Assembly (NCBI GenBank): GCA_012032575.1
Contig: JAAUSP010000129.1
Location: 1 to 15,156, forward strand
DNA: 15,156 nt
Reading direction: 5' to 3'
Source of the DNA: Anaerolineales bacterium
Lineage (GTDB): Bacteria > Chloroflexota > Anaerolineae > 4572-78 > J111
Shown: one piece after another, positions 1 to 7,611 of the stretch
Position numbering within the stretch: position 1 is the first letter of the stretch
Layout: each line of letters starts with the position of its first letter
Position numbers and translations under genes: made by a program
Notes under the pieces: generated by a model
Database searches by the model: none
What the model saw: only the letters and a program-made list of their open reading frames with translations
Told to the model about the DNA's origin: nothing

Positions 1-65
1 TCAAGTGCCCCAGCCGCTACGAAGAAAATGACATCGAAGAAGTGCAGGTTGAAGCCGTAAGATGA
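1..65 (+). CDS. ccmE: CcmE heme chaperone, C-terminal end (partial)
   Basis: Only the last 20 codons are inside the window, reading KCPSRYEENDIEEVQVEAVR and ending at TGA 63-65. The KCPSxYE stretch matches the segment that ends the OB-fold core in many CcmE proteins outside the gamma-proteobacteria. CcmE carries heme covalently on a histidine between the CcmABCD exporter and the CcmF lyase; that histidine lies before the window, so the function rests on the tail and on ccmF starting 64 bases downstream. Family assignment is likely, not certain. Confidence 0.7.
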   Translation, partial: KCPSRYEENDIEEVQVEAVR

Positions 66-75
66 GACGTGAAAC

Positions 76-103
76 GGGAAGGTTTAAGCTCTAAACCGCT
101 CCC
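76..103 (+). other. Hairpin in the ccmE-ccmF spacer
   Basis: GGGA (76-79) and GGTTTA (81-86) pair with TAAACC (92-97) and TCCC (100-103) around loop AGCTC, giving ten pairs with a small internal loop (A opposite GC). No T-run follows, so it is not a standard intrinsic terminator. It may stabilise or process the mRNA between the two genes; the role is inference. Confidence 0.4.
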
Positions 104-129
104 ATTTCCGATTTAGGACTGGAGTTTTT

Positions 130-2157
130 ATGCCCAATGTTGGATATGTTGCCCTCACTTTAGCCCTGGCTCTGGCTGTTTATGCAACAATAGTAGCGGT
201 GATAGGGGCTAAGCGGGGCACCGGCGAGTTGGTAGCAAGTGCTCGCAATGCTGCCTTTGGCGTGACCGGCTTGATTACCCTGGCCGTTATCATCATCGAA
301 TATCTGCTCATTACCGGACATTATCAAACCAAATATGTGGCCGAAGTCAGCAACCGGGCGGCCCCGATTTTTTATCGGGTCACGGCGCTGTGGGGCGGGC
401 AGGATGGATCATTATTGTTCTGGTCGTGGTTGATGTCCATTTTTGCCGCTCTGGTTTTGCTGCGCAAATGGGGTTCGATGCGGGTCATGATGCCTTATGT
501 GATTGGCGTCACCCAGATTACGGTTGCTTTCTTTGTAGGTTTGGTAGTATTTGTCGCCAATCCCTTTGAGCAGCTCGATTTTATGCCCGCCGATGGCAGC
601 GGCCTCAACCCGCTGCTGCGCCATTTCGGTATGATTATTCATCCCCCCATTCTTTACATTGGCTTTGTCTCTTTTGTTATTCCTTACGCATTTGCTATTG
701 CTGCACTCATTACCCACCAAACCGGCGATTTATGGCTGCGGACCACTCGCCGCTGGACGCTGACCGCCTGGGTTTTCCTCAGCGGGGGGTTGCTGTTAGG
801 CGGCTGGTGGGCTTATGACGTGCTGGGCTGGGGCGGCTACTGGGGCTGGGACCCGGTGGAGAATGCCTCGCTCATCCCCTGGCTGGTAGCGACACCCTTC
901 CTCCATTCGGTCATGATGCAGGAAAATCGGGGTATGCTCAAGCGCTGGAACATGGCCCTGATTATCCTCACCTTTTGCCTGGTCATCGAAGGCACATTTT
1001 TGACCCGTTCCGGTGTAATTTCCTCGGTCCACACGTTTGCCCAGAGTGCCATTGGTCCGCTTTTTTTGATTTTTATTGGTATTATGTTTATCACCTCGTT
1101 CTATCTTTTTGTGTCGCGCTGGCCTGAATTAAGTTCGGACAACGAAATGGACTCGCTGCTGTCCCGCGAGTCGGTCTTTTTGTTGAATAATTTAATCTTT
1201 ATCGGTCTGGCTGTCGCGGTGTGGTGGGGCACGCATTTTCCCCTCTTCTCCGAAGCCTTGATGGGTGAAAAGATTGTGGTTGGCCCGCCCTTTTTTTGAG
1301 CAGACCACCGCGCCGTTGTGGGCCATAATTGTGCTGCTGATGGGGGTGGCCCCGCTTATCCCCTGGCGGCGGGCCTCGTTGAAAAAGCTAGGCGACACGT
1401 TGTTGTGGCCGGTTGTGGTTGGAGCAGTAACGGTACTACTGCTTTATACCCTGGCAGGGGTGCAAATTTTTTGGGCACTGTTGGGCTTTGGGCTGTGCGC
1501 CTTTACCCTGGCGGCCACGCTGATTGAGTACTGGCGGGGCGTCAGCGCCCGCCATCGCAGCAAAGGCGAAAGTTATCCGGTAGCTTTATGGCGGTTGATC
1601 GGACGAAATCGCCGCCGCTACGGTGGCTATTTGATTCACATCGGCATCATTTTGGTGGCGATTGGCGTAATTGGCAGCCGCTCTTATCAGGTTGAAACCC
1701 AGCAGAACCTGGCTGTGGGTGAAACTATGACCATTCGCAGTGAATTTGTCGGCTCGTATGAGTTAACCTATCGCGGCCTGCGCGAGGGGGCCAGCCCGGA
1801 TGACCGGATTATCACCGAGGCGCTGCTGGATGTGACGTTTAACGGTCAGCCGGCCGGCGAACTGATCCCGACCCGCGAATATTTTGTGGTCCAGCAGCAG
1901 CCGATGACTATTCCCGACAAACGCAGCACTCTGGCCGATGATCTTTATGTAATTTTAGCTGGCTGGGAAGGTCGGGCGAAACGGCGACCTTCAAAGCTTA
2001 TATCAACCCGCTGGTCAACTGGCTGTGGATTGGCGGTTTTGTTTTTGTTTTTGGCACCCTGGTGGCCGCCTGGCCGACTCCCCAGGAAAGCAGCGAACGG
2101 GTAACCAGTCGAGCCAAAGTACCGGCGACGGCTCGCCGGCTAAGTGAGGTAACGAGA
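130..2157 (+). CDS. ccmF: CcmF/CcsA-type heme lyase, broken by two apparent single-base indels
   Basis: CcmF is the multi-pass membrane subunit that takes heme from CcmE and, with CcmH, attaches it to apocytochrome c. The start ATG follows GGAG at 121-124. Visible are NPLLRHFGMIIHPP (residues 160-173), the WWD heme-handling domain GWGGYWGWDPVEN (233-245) and many hydrophobic helices. The first open segment stops at TGA 1297-1299 after a seven-T run (1291-1297); removing one T gives PPFFEQTTAPLW and the protein continues in frame 2. Near 1972 the frame must return to frame 1 (one base missing), giving SGETATFKAYINPLVNWLW, the last helix and its tail. Corrected length is about 676 residues, normal for CcmF. 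The two indels cancel, and no substitution-type stop is seen, so sequencing error is more likely than gene decay. No in-frame stop precedes hicB, so the exact 3' end is uncertain. Confidence 0.9.
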
Positions 2158-2421
2158 ATGATTGTAGCAAAGGCTTTAGAATTGCCGGTAGAAATAGAAT
2201 CTTTGGCTGAAGGGGGCTATCTGCTATCTTGTGCTGACATTATAGGATGTCATGCGGAAGGGAAAACAGTAGGCCAGGCGCTTGATAATTTGTATGATGT
2301 AGCCGGAGTGCTCTATGAACTTTGTCAGGAAAAAAAACTTTCATTTGTAACCGGCCACGCGAATATCAGCTTGGCTGACATTGTTTGGAAAGTGGCTATT
2401 CCTCTGGCAAAAGCAGCCTGA
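2158..2421 (+). CDS. hicB: HicB-like antitoxin
   Basis: This 87-residue protein resembles the HicB antitoxin fold: an N-terminal beta-hairpin, EGGYLLSCADIIGCHAEGKT (about residues 18-37), then a helix QALDNLYDVAGVL. HicB proteins neutralise HicA mRNA interferases and usually repress their own operon. I chose ATG 2158 because TGAGG (2145-2149) precedes it; the same frame is open further back into the ccmF tail. The stop overlaps the hicA start as TGATG, which means translational coupling. Order is antitoxin then toxin, opposite to classical hicAB but known elsewhere. No DNA-binding domain is obvious in the C-terminus, so autoregulation is unclear. The stretch is visibly AT-richer than ccmF. 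Confidence 0.75.
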   Translation: MIVAKALELPVEIESLAEGGYLLSCADIIGCHAEGKTVGQALDNLYDVAGVLYELCQEKKLSFVTGHANISLADIVWKVAIPLAKAA

Positions 2422-2630
2422 TGAATTACCGGCAGCTCACGCGCAAGTTGCGTCAAATGGGCTGGGAAAAATATCGTCCGGCGGCAGGGAGCCATGAAAT
2501 CTGGTGGCAGCGTGAAAGCGGCCTACGTACTGTTATAAGTAATCATGGCAAAGTGGATATACCTACCGGAACTTTGCGTGCTATTGCTAGAGACATTGGT
2601 ATAACTCTACAAGAACTTTTAGAAAAGTAA
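2421..2630 (+). CDS. hicA: HicA-like mRNA interferase toxin
   Basis: A 69-residue protein starting at ATG 2421, overlapping the hicB stop. It shows the HicA/YcfA double-stranded-RNA-binding-like fold: helix NYRQLTRKLRQMGWEKYR, then AAGSHEIWW with the catalytic-type histidine at residue 25, two strands, and the typical end PTGTLRAIARDIGITLQELLEK. HicA cleaves mRNA independently of or near ribosomes and arrests growth when not bound by HicB. Length is normal for the family. An upstream in-frame start (2385) would add twelve residues inside hicB and is less likely. Together with hicB it forms a complete-looking TA pair inserted between ccmF and ccmH. Confidence 0.8.
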   Translation: MNYRQLTRKLRQMGWEKYRPAAGSHEIWWQRESGLRTVISNHGKVDIPTGTLRAIARDIGITLQELLEK

Positions 2631-2685
2631 CTTGGGATCAGTTGAATGGAAATCCTGAGTAACGGAAATAGAGAATTAGAAGTTA

Positions 2686-3240
2686 ATGCTACATTATTTC
2701 GTTACCAAGAATAATAAGTTTAGACAAGTTTTTAGTAAACATGCGTTGATTTTCTTTGTCTTGCTAATAGTTTCTTTTTTCCTGTTCCTCGCTTCGCCTT
2801 TCTACTCCCCCGCCCTGGCCCAAGACCCCGACTACGACCGGATTAATGAAATTGCCAAAGATTTGAATTGCCCCACCTGCACCGGCATCAATCTGTCCGA
2901 CTGCCGTACCTTAACCTGCGAACAGTGGCGTGACCAGATCAATGATTTAGTCAAGCAGGGCTACAGCAACCAGGAAGTTGTGGATTACTTTGCAACCCGG
3001 TATGGAACACAGGTATTGCAGGAGCCGCCCAAAGACGGCTCAACCCTGTTTTTATGGGCACTGCCGGTTATCGCCTTGCTGGGTGGCGGGGCGTGGCTCA
3101 TTTTTGCGCTGCGGCGTTGGGCCAGACCAGCGGCCCAGCCGGTCAGCATTATCTCTCACCGGGAACCCGTTTCAACAGTAGTCCAACCATCCAGCCACTA
3201 TTTGAGCCAGGTAGAAAAGGATTTGCACCAGAGGGATTGA
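2686..3240 (+). CDS. ccmH: CcmH/CycL-like thiol-handling subunit
   Basis: CcmH keeps apocytochrome cysteines available for CcmF by thiol exchange outside the membrane. The 184-residue protein has an N-terminal hydrophobic signal/anchor (about residues 19-44), a short helical domain with LNCPTCTG (C62, C65), and a second transmembrane helix (about 121-141) after the family phrase YGTQVLQEPP. The canonical LRCxxC motif is here NCPTC. Two further cysteines follow (C73 and C78 in SDCRTLTC), which proteobacterial CcmH lacks. The cytosolic tail of about 40 residues shows no known domain. A 7-base gap separates it from the next gene, so the two are probably cotranscribed and coupled. Confidence 0.88.
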   Translation: MLHYFVTKNNKFRQVFSKHALIFFVLLIVSFFLFLASPFYSPALAQDPDYDRINEIAKDLNCPTCTGINLSDCRTLTCEQWRDQINDLVKQGYSNQEVVDYFATRYGTQVLQEPPKDGSTLFLWALPVIALLGGGAWLIFALRRWARPAAQPVSIISHREPVSTVVQPSSHYLSQVEKDLHQRD

Positions 3241-3247
3241 ACCAGTT

Positions 3248-3826
3248 ATGGAACAAACTTTGCCCCAACCGAAACCATCAACCTTGGGCCGAAACATTTT
3301 TTTTATCGTGGGAACCATTCTGCTGTTAGGATTAATCGGCGTAATGGCCGTTAATTTACAGAGAGTTGAATCGGGTGATTTGCAGGGCCGCCTTGCGCCC
3401 GATTTTGCTCTGACCCTGTTTGAACAATTTGAGCAGGATCAGATCACGCTGGCTGATTTACGCGGCCAGGTGGTGGTGGTTAATTTTTGGGCCAGTTGGT
3501 GCGTGGAGTGTTACAAAGAAGCCGAGTTGCTGGAGCAAGCCTGGCAGGATTACAAGGATCGCGGGGTGGTATTTGTTGGGGTTGATTACCTTGATACCGA
3601 CAAAGAGGGCCTGGCTTATATGGAAAAGTACGGCATTACCTATCCGTCTGGCCCCGATTTAGGCAACAAAATCTCCGAAGATTACGCCATCACCGGCGTG
3701 CCGGAAACCTTTTTTATTAATCAACAGGGGCAGATTATCCACGTGCAGATTGGCCCCATCGAGCAAGCCCAGCTTTATGGTTTGTTGGACCGGCTGATTA
3801 CAACTCCGCCGGCCCAGGGCAGCTAA
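3248..3826 (+). CDS. Membrane-anchored thioredoxin-like protein (ResA/TlpA/CcmG type)
   Basis: Predicted thiol-disulfide oxidoreductase that passes electrons from CcdA to CcmH or directly to apocytochrome. One N-terminal transmembrane anchor (about residues 16-36) is followed by a thioredoxin fold: APDFALT, the strand VVVVNFWASWC, active site WCVEC (C85, C88), and the cis-proline loop GVPETFF (P152). Length of 192 residues fits ResA/CcmG. The dipeptide between the cysteines is Val-Glu, where CcmG and ResA usually have Glu-Pro or Pro-Pro, which should change the redox potential. It plays the CcmG role by position, between ccmH and the CcmI-like gene; whether to call it ccmG or resA is a naming choice. 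Confidence 0.9.
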   Translation: MEQTLPQPKPSTLGRNIFFIVGTILLLGLIGVMAVNLQRVESGDLQGRLAPDFALTLFEQFEQDQITLADLRGQVVVVNFWASWCVECYKEAELLEQAWQDYKDRGVVFVGVDYLDTDKEGLAYMEKYGITYPSGPDLGNKISEDYAITGVPETFFINQQGQIIHVQIGPIEQAQLYGLLDRLITTPPAQGS

Positions 3827-3829
3827 CGG

Positions 3830-4504
3830 ATGGATGCCTTCACCCTCCTTACCACCATCGTTCTGGTTGCCGGCGCTTTTGGATTAATTTTATATCCCCT
3901 CTGGCAGCAGAGCCACGCCGAAATACCGCTCCAACCCAGCCGTATCGGCCAAACCATGGAAGAATACCAGGCCCGCTATCAGGCTACCCTGGCGGCGATT
4001 AAAGACCTCATGTTTGATTATGAAATGGGTAAAATTGCTCCGGATGATTACGACCGCCTGCTGGCCAAAAGCAAGCTCGAGGCAGCCGAAATCCGCCAGC
4101 AGATAGACCGTCTGAGCCATAGTACAGCCATTACTTCGGCGGCAACGCTGGATGTGGAAATTGAGCGGCTGGTCTCGCAATTAAGACAAAATCAACTGGG
4201 TAATGGCCACCATACCCTGCTGCGCGAAGTAGATGCAGAAATTGAATTTTTGAAAAATATTCAACTTGACCCGGCGAAAATAGACGAGGCGGCCTGTCTT
4301 CATTGCGGACATGCTTTTTTACCCGGCGATGCCTTCTGCGGCGGCTGCGGCCAGCCCCTGCCCGAACCTATCGCCCAGCCAGCCCTGGCCTGCTCCGCCT
4401 GCGGTTATATTTATCAAGCCGGTGATGCTTTCTGTGCGCGTTGTGGGGCCGCCCTGCCTGATGAAAGGCCCTTACAGCCGGTTGAAGAGGTGACGACCGG
4501 GTGA
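3830..4504 (+). CDS. CcmI-like membrane protein with two C-terminal zinc ribbons
   Basis: The 224-residue protein starts 3 bases after the thioredoxin-like gene. It has one N-terminal helix (about residues 5-25), a charged helical region with IKDLMFDYEMGKIAPDDYDRL (57-77), which resembles the start of CcmI/CycH cytosolic segments and SHOCT-like motifs, a coiled-coil-like stretch (about 82-145), then two zinc ribbons. The ribbons use C156/C159/C170/C173 and C188/C191/C202/C205, both with the pattern CxxC-10-CxxC. TPR repeats of true CcmI are absent. Its place in the operon suggests a role in apocytochrome handling or complex assembly; this is inference. Its stop overlaps the GTG start of the cytochrome gene (GTGA). 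Confidence 0.7.
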   Translation: MDAFTLLTTIVLVAGAFGLILYPLWQQSHAEIPLQPSRIGQTMEEYQARYQATLAAIKDLMFDYEMGKIAPDDYDRLLAKSKLEAAEIRQQIDRLSHSTAITSAATLDVEIERLVSQLRQNQLGNGHHTLLREVDAEIEFLKNIQLDPAKIDEAACLHCGHAFLPGDAFCGGCGQPLPEPIAQPALACSACGYIYQAGDAFCARCGAALPDERPLQPVEEVTTG

Positions 4505-6285
4505 GACAGAACTACGCTTTCAACGTTCAACGTTTAACGTTGAACGTTTCTTTTTTGTTTATTATAAGCGGGCTGGTGATCTACGCTACACCGCCTCGCC
4601 TTTTTGCTGCGCCGCCCGCGCAAGCCCCGGAAACGTCCCCGGCTGTTTCGGGCGGGCGGGCCTTGTGGACTGAAAATTGTCAACCCTGTCACGGAGCCAC
4701 CGGCCAGGGGGATGGTCCGACCAGTGCAGATATTCCCGATCCTATGCCGGATATGTCCGACCCGGAAAGGGCCTGGCAGTATGTCCCGACCGCAAATTTT
4801 GAGGTGATCAAAAACGGCCGGATTGAAAAACTGATGCCGCCCTGGAAAAACCAGTTAAGCGACGCTCAAATCTGGGATTTGACGGCGTTTGTCTGGAGTC
4901 TGAGTGTTAAGCCGGAAGATATTGCTACCGGCGAGTCTATTTTTGCCAAACAGTGCGCCTCCTGTCACGGCAGCAGCGGCACGGGTGATGGCCCGGAGGC
5001 GGCCGCTCAAATGATCAGTTTCACCGACCTGGAAGCGATGACCCAGCGGAGTCAAGCCAATCTGGAAGCCAACTTCAAGACCAGCGAATCGCACATGTCG
5101 CTCAACACCCCATTGTCCGACCAGGAATTGCGCCATGTGCTCAGTTACGTCCGCGCTTTTTCGTTTAAGCTGCCGCAGCGCAATGGTGTGTTAAAAGGAC
5201 AGGTCATCAATGCCACCACCGGCCAGCCTTCGGGCAGTATGGAAGTGACTCTCCGCATTATCGAGAACAACACCGAATTAGAACACCTGACCACGCAGGC
5301 CGACAGCGCCGGAAACTACACCTTTGAAAAGCTGCCCACCGATCATTCCGTTTTGTATGCAGTCGAGGGACGCTACAAAGATGTTACCTATTTTAGCGAC
5401 CAGCCCGGCCTTTTTACGCCCGACAGCACCGAAACCACCCTCGACTTGAAGGTGTATGAAACCACCTCCAGCCCCGAAGCTTTGAGCGTGTCCCAACTTC
5501 ACTATCTTATGACCTTCACGCCTGAGGCCGTCAGTGTTGTTCAGGTTTTTATCCTGAGCAATGTCGGCAACAAAACTTATATCGGTAATCAAGGGCAAAC
5601 GTTATCTTTTTCACTGCCGGCCAACGCCCAAAATGTAATGTTTGAGAACGATCCGTCTGGAGAGCGCTTTAAAGAGCTGGATGACGGTTACGCCGACACC
5701 GACCCCGTCACCCCTGGTGAAGGCAGTTCGTCCATTGTGGCCGTTTACGATTTAGCCTATGACGACACACTCACGATCAACGTGCCGCTGCCGGCCGATG
5801 TGGCCTCGGCCAATGTGCTCATGCAGGACCAGGGGGCCAAATTGGGCGGGGAGCAGCTTGAGTTTGTCGAAACCGGCGATTTTCAGGGTACTTCCTTCTC
5901 TGTTTACAGCGCCGCCGATTTGAAAAAAGTTCAGCCTTTAACCCTCCAATTGACGGACCTGGATAAGTTAACTTTTCCCACCGGGGCTTCTGCTTCCGGC
6001 ACGATTGCTTCTGCCGGTAATGGGGACCAGGATATACTGCGCTGGATTGTGATCGGCCTGGGTGGGGCCGTGATTGTGTTTGTGGCGGTAGGGTATCCGT
6101 ATCTCCGCCCTCAAACCGCCGAACAGGCAGCTGCGGCCGAAGATGTCAGCCAGCGCCGCCAAAAGCTATTGCTGATGCTGGCTCGCCTGGATGAAGTTTT
6201 TGAGGCCGGGGAACTGGACCGGCAGGTTTATCATCGTGCCAGGGCCAAGTACAAGGCCGAGTTGGTCCATTTGATGGAGGGATGA
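4501..6285 (+). CDS. Membrane-anchored diheme cytochrome c with carboxypeptidase-like and beta-sandwich domains
   Basis: 594 residues from GTG 4501, overlapping the preceding stop. Order: signal segment (about 14-38), cytochrome c domain 1 with CQPCH (60-64) and likely axial Met in KLMPPW (M112), domain 2 with CASCH (152-156) and SHMSLNT (M199 a candidate ligand), a carboxypeptidase-regulatory-like beta domain (about 231-310, GVLKGQVINATTGQPSG), a second beta-rich region (about 325-475), one transmembrane helix (about 508-532), and a cytosolic tail with RLDEVFEAGELDRQVYHRAR, echoing the CcmI-like neighbour. The hemes would face outward. Placement inside the ccm operon makes it a probable client and electron-transfer protein; its partner is unknown. 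The first 16 codons contain a long palindrome (4522-4548). Confidence 0.85.
   Translation: MRQNYAFNVQRLTLNVSFLFIISGLVIYATPPRLFAAPPAQAPETSPAVSGGRALWTENCQPCHGATGQGDGPTSADIPDPMPDMSDPERAWQYVPTANFEVIKNGRIEKLMPPWKNQLSDAQIWDLTAFVWSLSVKPEDIATGESIFAKQCASCHGSSGTGDGPEAAAQMISFTDLEAMTQRSQANLEANFKTSESHMSLNTPLSDQELRHVLSYVRAFSFKLPQRNGVLKGQVINATTGQPSGSMEVTLRIIENNTELEHLTTQADSAGNYTFEKLPTDHSVLYAVEGRYKDVTYFSDQPGLFTPDSTETTLDLKVYETTSSPEALSVSQLHYLMTFTPEAVSVVQVFILSNVGNKTYIGNQGQTLSFSLPANAQNVMFENDPSGERFKELDDGYADTDPVTPGEGSSSIVAVYDLAYDDTLTINVPLPADVASANVLMQDQGAKLGGEQLEFVETGDFQGTSFSVYSAADLKKVQPLTLQLTDLDKLTFPTGASASGTIASAGNGDQDILRWIVIGLGGAVIVFVAVGYPYLRPQTAEQAAAAEDVSQRRQKLLLMLARLDEVFEAGELDRQVYHRARAKYKAELVHLMEG
4522..4548. repeat. 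27-base near-perfect palindrome inside the cytochrome signal-peptide codons
   Basis: Arms AACGTTCAACGTT (4522-4534) and AACGTTGAACGTT (4536-4548) are exact reverse complements around a single T at 4535. Each arm is itself built from two AACGTT units. It encodes FNVQRLTLNV, an unusually polar start for a signal peptide, so it looks like a repeat that has landed at the gene start rather than selected protein sequence. A start after the repeat is possible. Confidence 0.8.
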
Positions 6286-6290
6286 TCTTG

Positions 6291-7262
6291 ATGAATGACC
6301 CTACCAATAACCTGTTACTTAACCTTTTTTATGGAACTTGGAAAAAGGATGAGAATTTTCACACAGAAGCCCTTGTTCATTTTTTGCGTCATTTGCTCAG
6401 GTATGATCCAGTGGGGGCTATCAATATTCTGAAAGCAATCACCAATGGTTTACTGGTTTTGTCACTGGATGATGTAAATACAGTTAGTATTAACACGCAG
6501 ATCAGGACCTCGAAAGGATTTCGCCCCGATGTTGAAATCAGGACTTTAACTCATTTAATCTATATTGAGGTCAAGGTTGAGGCTAGTCTACATGAGGGCC
6601 AGCTTGAAGAATATTGTAAAGCTCTGGAGGATAGCGGTTTTAGTAACACTAGTTTAATTTTACTCACCAAATATCCCTTTAACCCCGAAAATGATGAAAC
6701 ACCAGATCATACTATCCGCTGGTATCAAGTTGCAGAATGGTTAGAACAAGAGCTAGAGCAAAACACCATTCAACAATCATTGAGTGTTTATCTTGCTCAA
6801 CAATTCCTGGGGTTTTTAAGAGAACGGAGCTTAACGGTGGAACGGGTTAGTGAAGAACTTGTACCTGGTGTTCACGCATTACTAAACCTAGTAGTAATGC
6901 TAGAAGAAGCATTGAGATTGGTTAAGGCTTCGGCAATTAAATTTGACCTACAGTGGGAATGGATTGGTTATTCCTTCAAGTATGATTATACTCAGTATTG
7001 GATTGGTCTTCGTTATGATCGACCAAATATACTCATGGTTGAAATAGATGAAATTAATCCAACTCTTTACGAAAAACTGAGTGTTGGTTATGTATCCTAT
7101 GTTGAAGGGTATGAATATGAATATTGGATTTGGACACACGAACTAGATATGTCCTCAGAAACGACACCGTTTTTTAAACTATCCAAGTCAGCGCAACTGC
7201 AACGCATCGAACAGTTTCTTAAAGATAGTTTCGATGCTGTGAAACAGTTATCACTATCGTAA
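6291..7262 (+). CDS. PD-(D/E)XK nuclease superfamily protein
   Basis: 323 residues if started at ATG 6291, which has GGAGG (6276-6280) ten bases upstream; the alternative ATG 6282 overlaps the preceding stop and leaves no room for that site. The nuclease signature is FRPDVEI (D80) followed by IYIEVKVEA (E93, K95) and GQLEEY, with an N-terminal helix ENFHTEALVHFLRHLL carrying an early glutamate. This matches the restriction-endonuclease-like core. The C-terminal two thirds has no domain I recognise and is rich in Tyr and Trp near the end (about residues 215-275). The gene is clearly AT-richer than the ccm genes around it, suggesting transfer. It could be a defence nuclease or the effector of an unknown module; the actual substrate is not visible. 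Confidence 0.7.
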   Translation: MNDPTNNLLLNLFYGTWKKDENFHTEALVHFLRHLLRYDPVGAINILKAITNGLLVLSLDDVNTVSINTQIRTSKGFRPDVEIRTLTHLIYIEVKVEASLHEGQLEEYCKALEDSGFSNTSLILLTKYPFNPENDETPDHTIRWYQVAEWLEQELEQNTIQQSLSVYLAQQFLGFLRERSLTVERVSEELVPGVHALLNLVVMLEEALRLVKASAIKFDLQWEWIGYSFKYDYTQYWIGLRYDRPNILMVEIDEINPTLYEKLSVGYVSYVEGYEYEYWIWTHELDMSSETTPFFKLSKSAQLQRIEQFLKDSFDAVKQLSLS

Positions 7263-7275
7263 GCGATATTTGGGT

Positions 7276-7608
7276 ATGGCAGTCGGTAAACTCTGGACTC
7301 AGCGTGACCGCTTTGGAAATGAAATTTATTTGACCAGTGAGCGGTGGGCGCATATTATTGACCCAGATAATCATCCAGAGGTAGAACCATTCTTTGATTA
7401 TGTGATTGAAACGATAAAATTAGGCCACCGCCGGCAAGATGGTTATGATCCAAATGGCTACCAATATTATCGTTCATACCCCGATTTGCCGGATAGTAAT
7501 ACTCATTTGGTGGTTTGTGTCCGTTTTCGTTGGCCCACTAATCCAGATGGCACAATACGAGAAGAAAAATTCGTAACCATAGCTTATTTACAGGCTTTTG
7601 AGGCATAG
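7276..7608 (+). CDS. BECR-fold ribonuclease toxin-like protein
   Basis: 110 residues from ATG 7276; an in-frame TTG at 7270 is the other option. The pattern RFGNEIYLTSERWAHI, then NHPEVEPFFDYVIETI, an arginine/tyrosine strand YQYYRSYPDL, HLVVCVRFRW and the end KFVTIAYLQAF follows the layout of barnase/EndoU/colicin/RelE-like (PBECR or DUF4258-like) phage and toxin proteins, where a helix with W-HI..HPE precedes a small beta-sheet carrying basic catalytic residues. It lies 3 bases before a DUF2283 gene, a family often found beside such toxins. Toxin activity is inference. AT-rich like its neighbours. Confidence 0.55.
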   Translation: MAVGKLWTQRDRFGNEIYLTSERWAHIIDPDNHPEVEPFFDYVIETIKLGHRRQDGYDPNGYQYYRSYPDLPDSNTHLVVCVRFRWPTNPDGTIREEKFVTIAYLQAFEA

Positions 7609-7611
7609 AGA

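Noticed and set aside
1297..1299. In-frame TGA in ccmF as a possible selenocysteine codon
   Set aside because: CcmF has no conserved Cys there, and the reading frame is lost after the TGA; a one-base shift in the T run explains it fully.
2062..2157. A longer HicB starting inside the ccmF tail (ATG 2062)
   Set aside because: The first 32 residues continue the CcmF C-terminus; the HicB fold starts at ATG 2158 with its own ribosome site.
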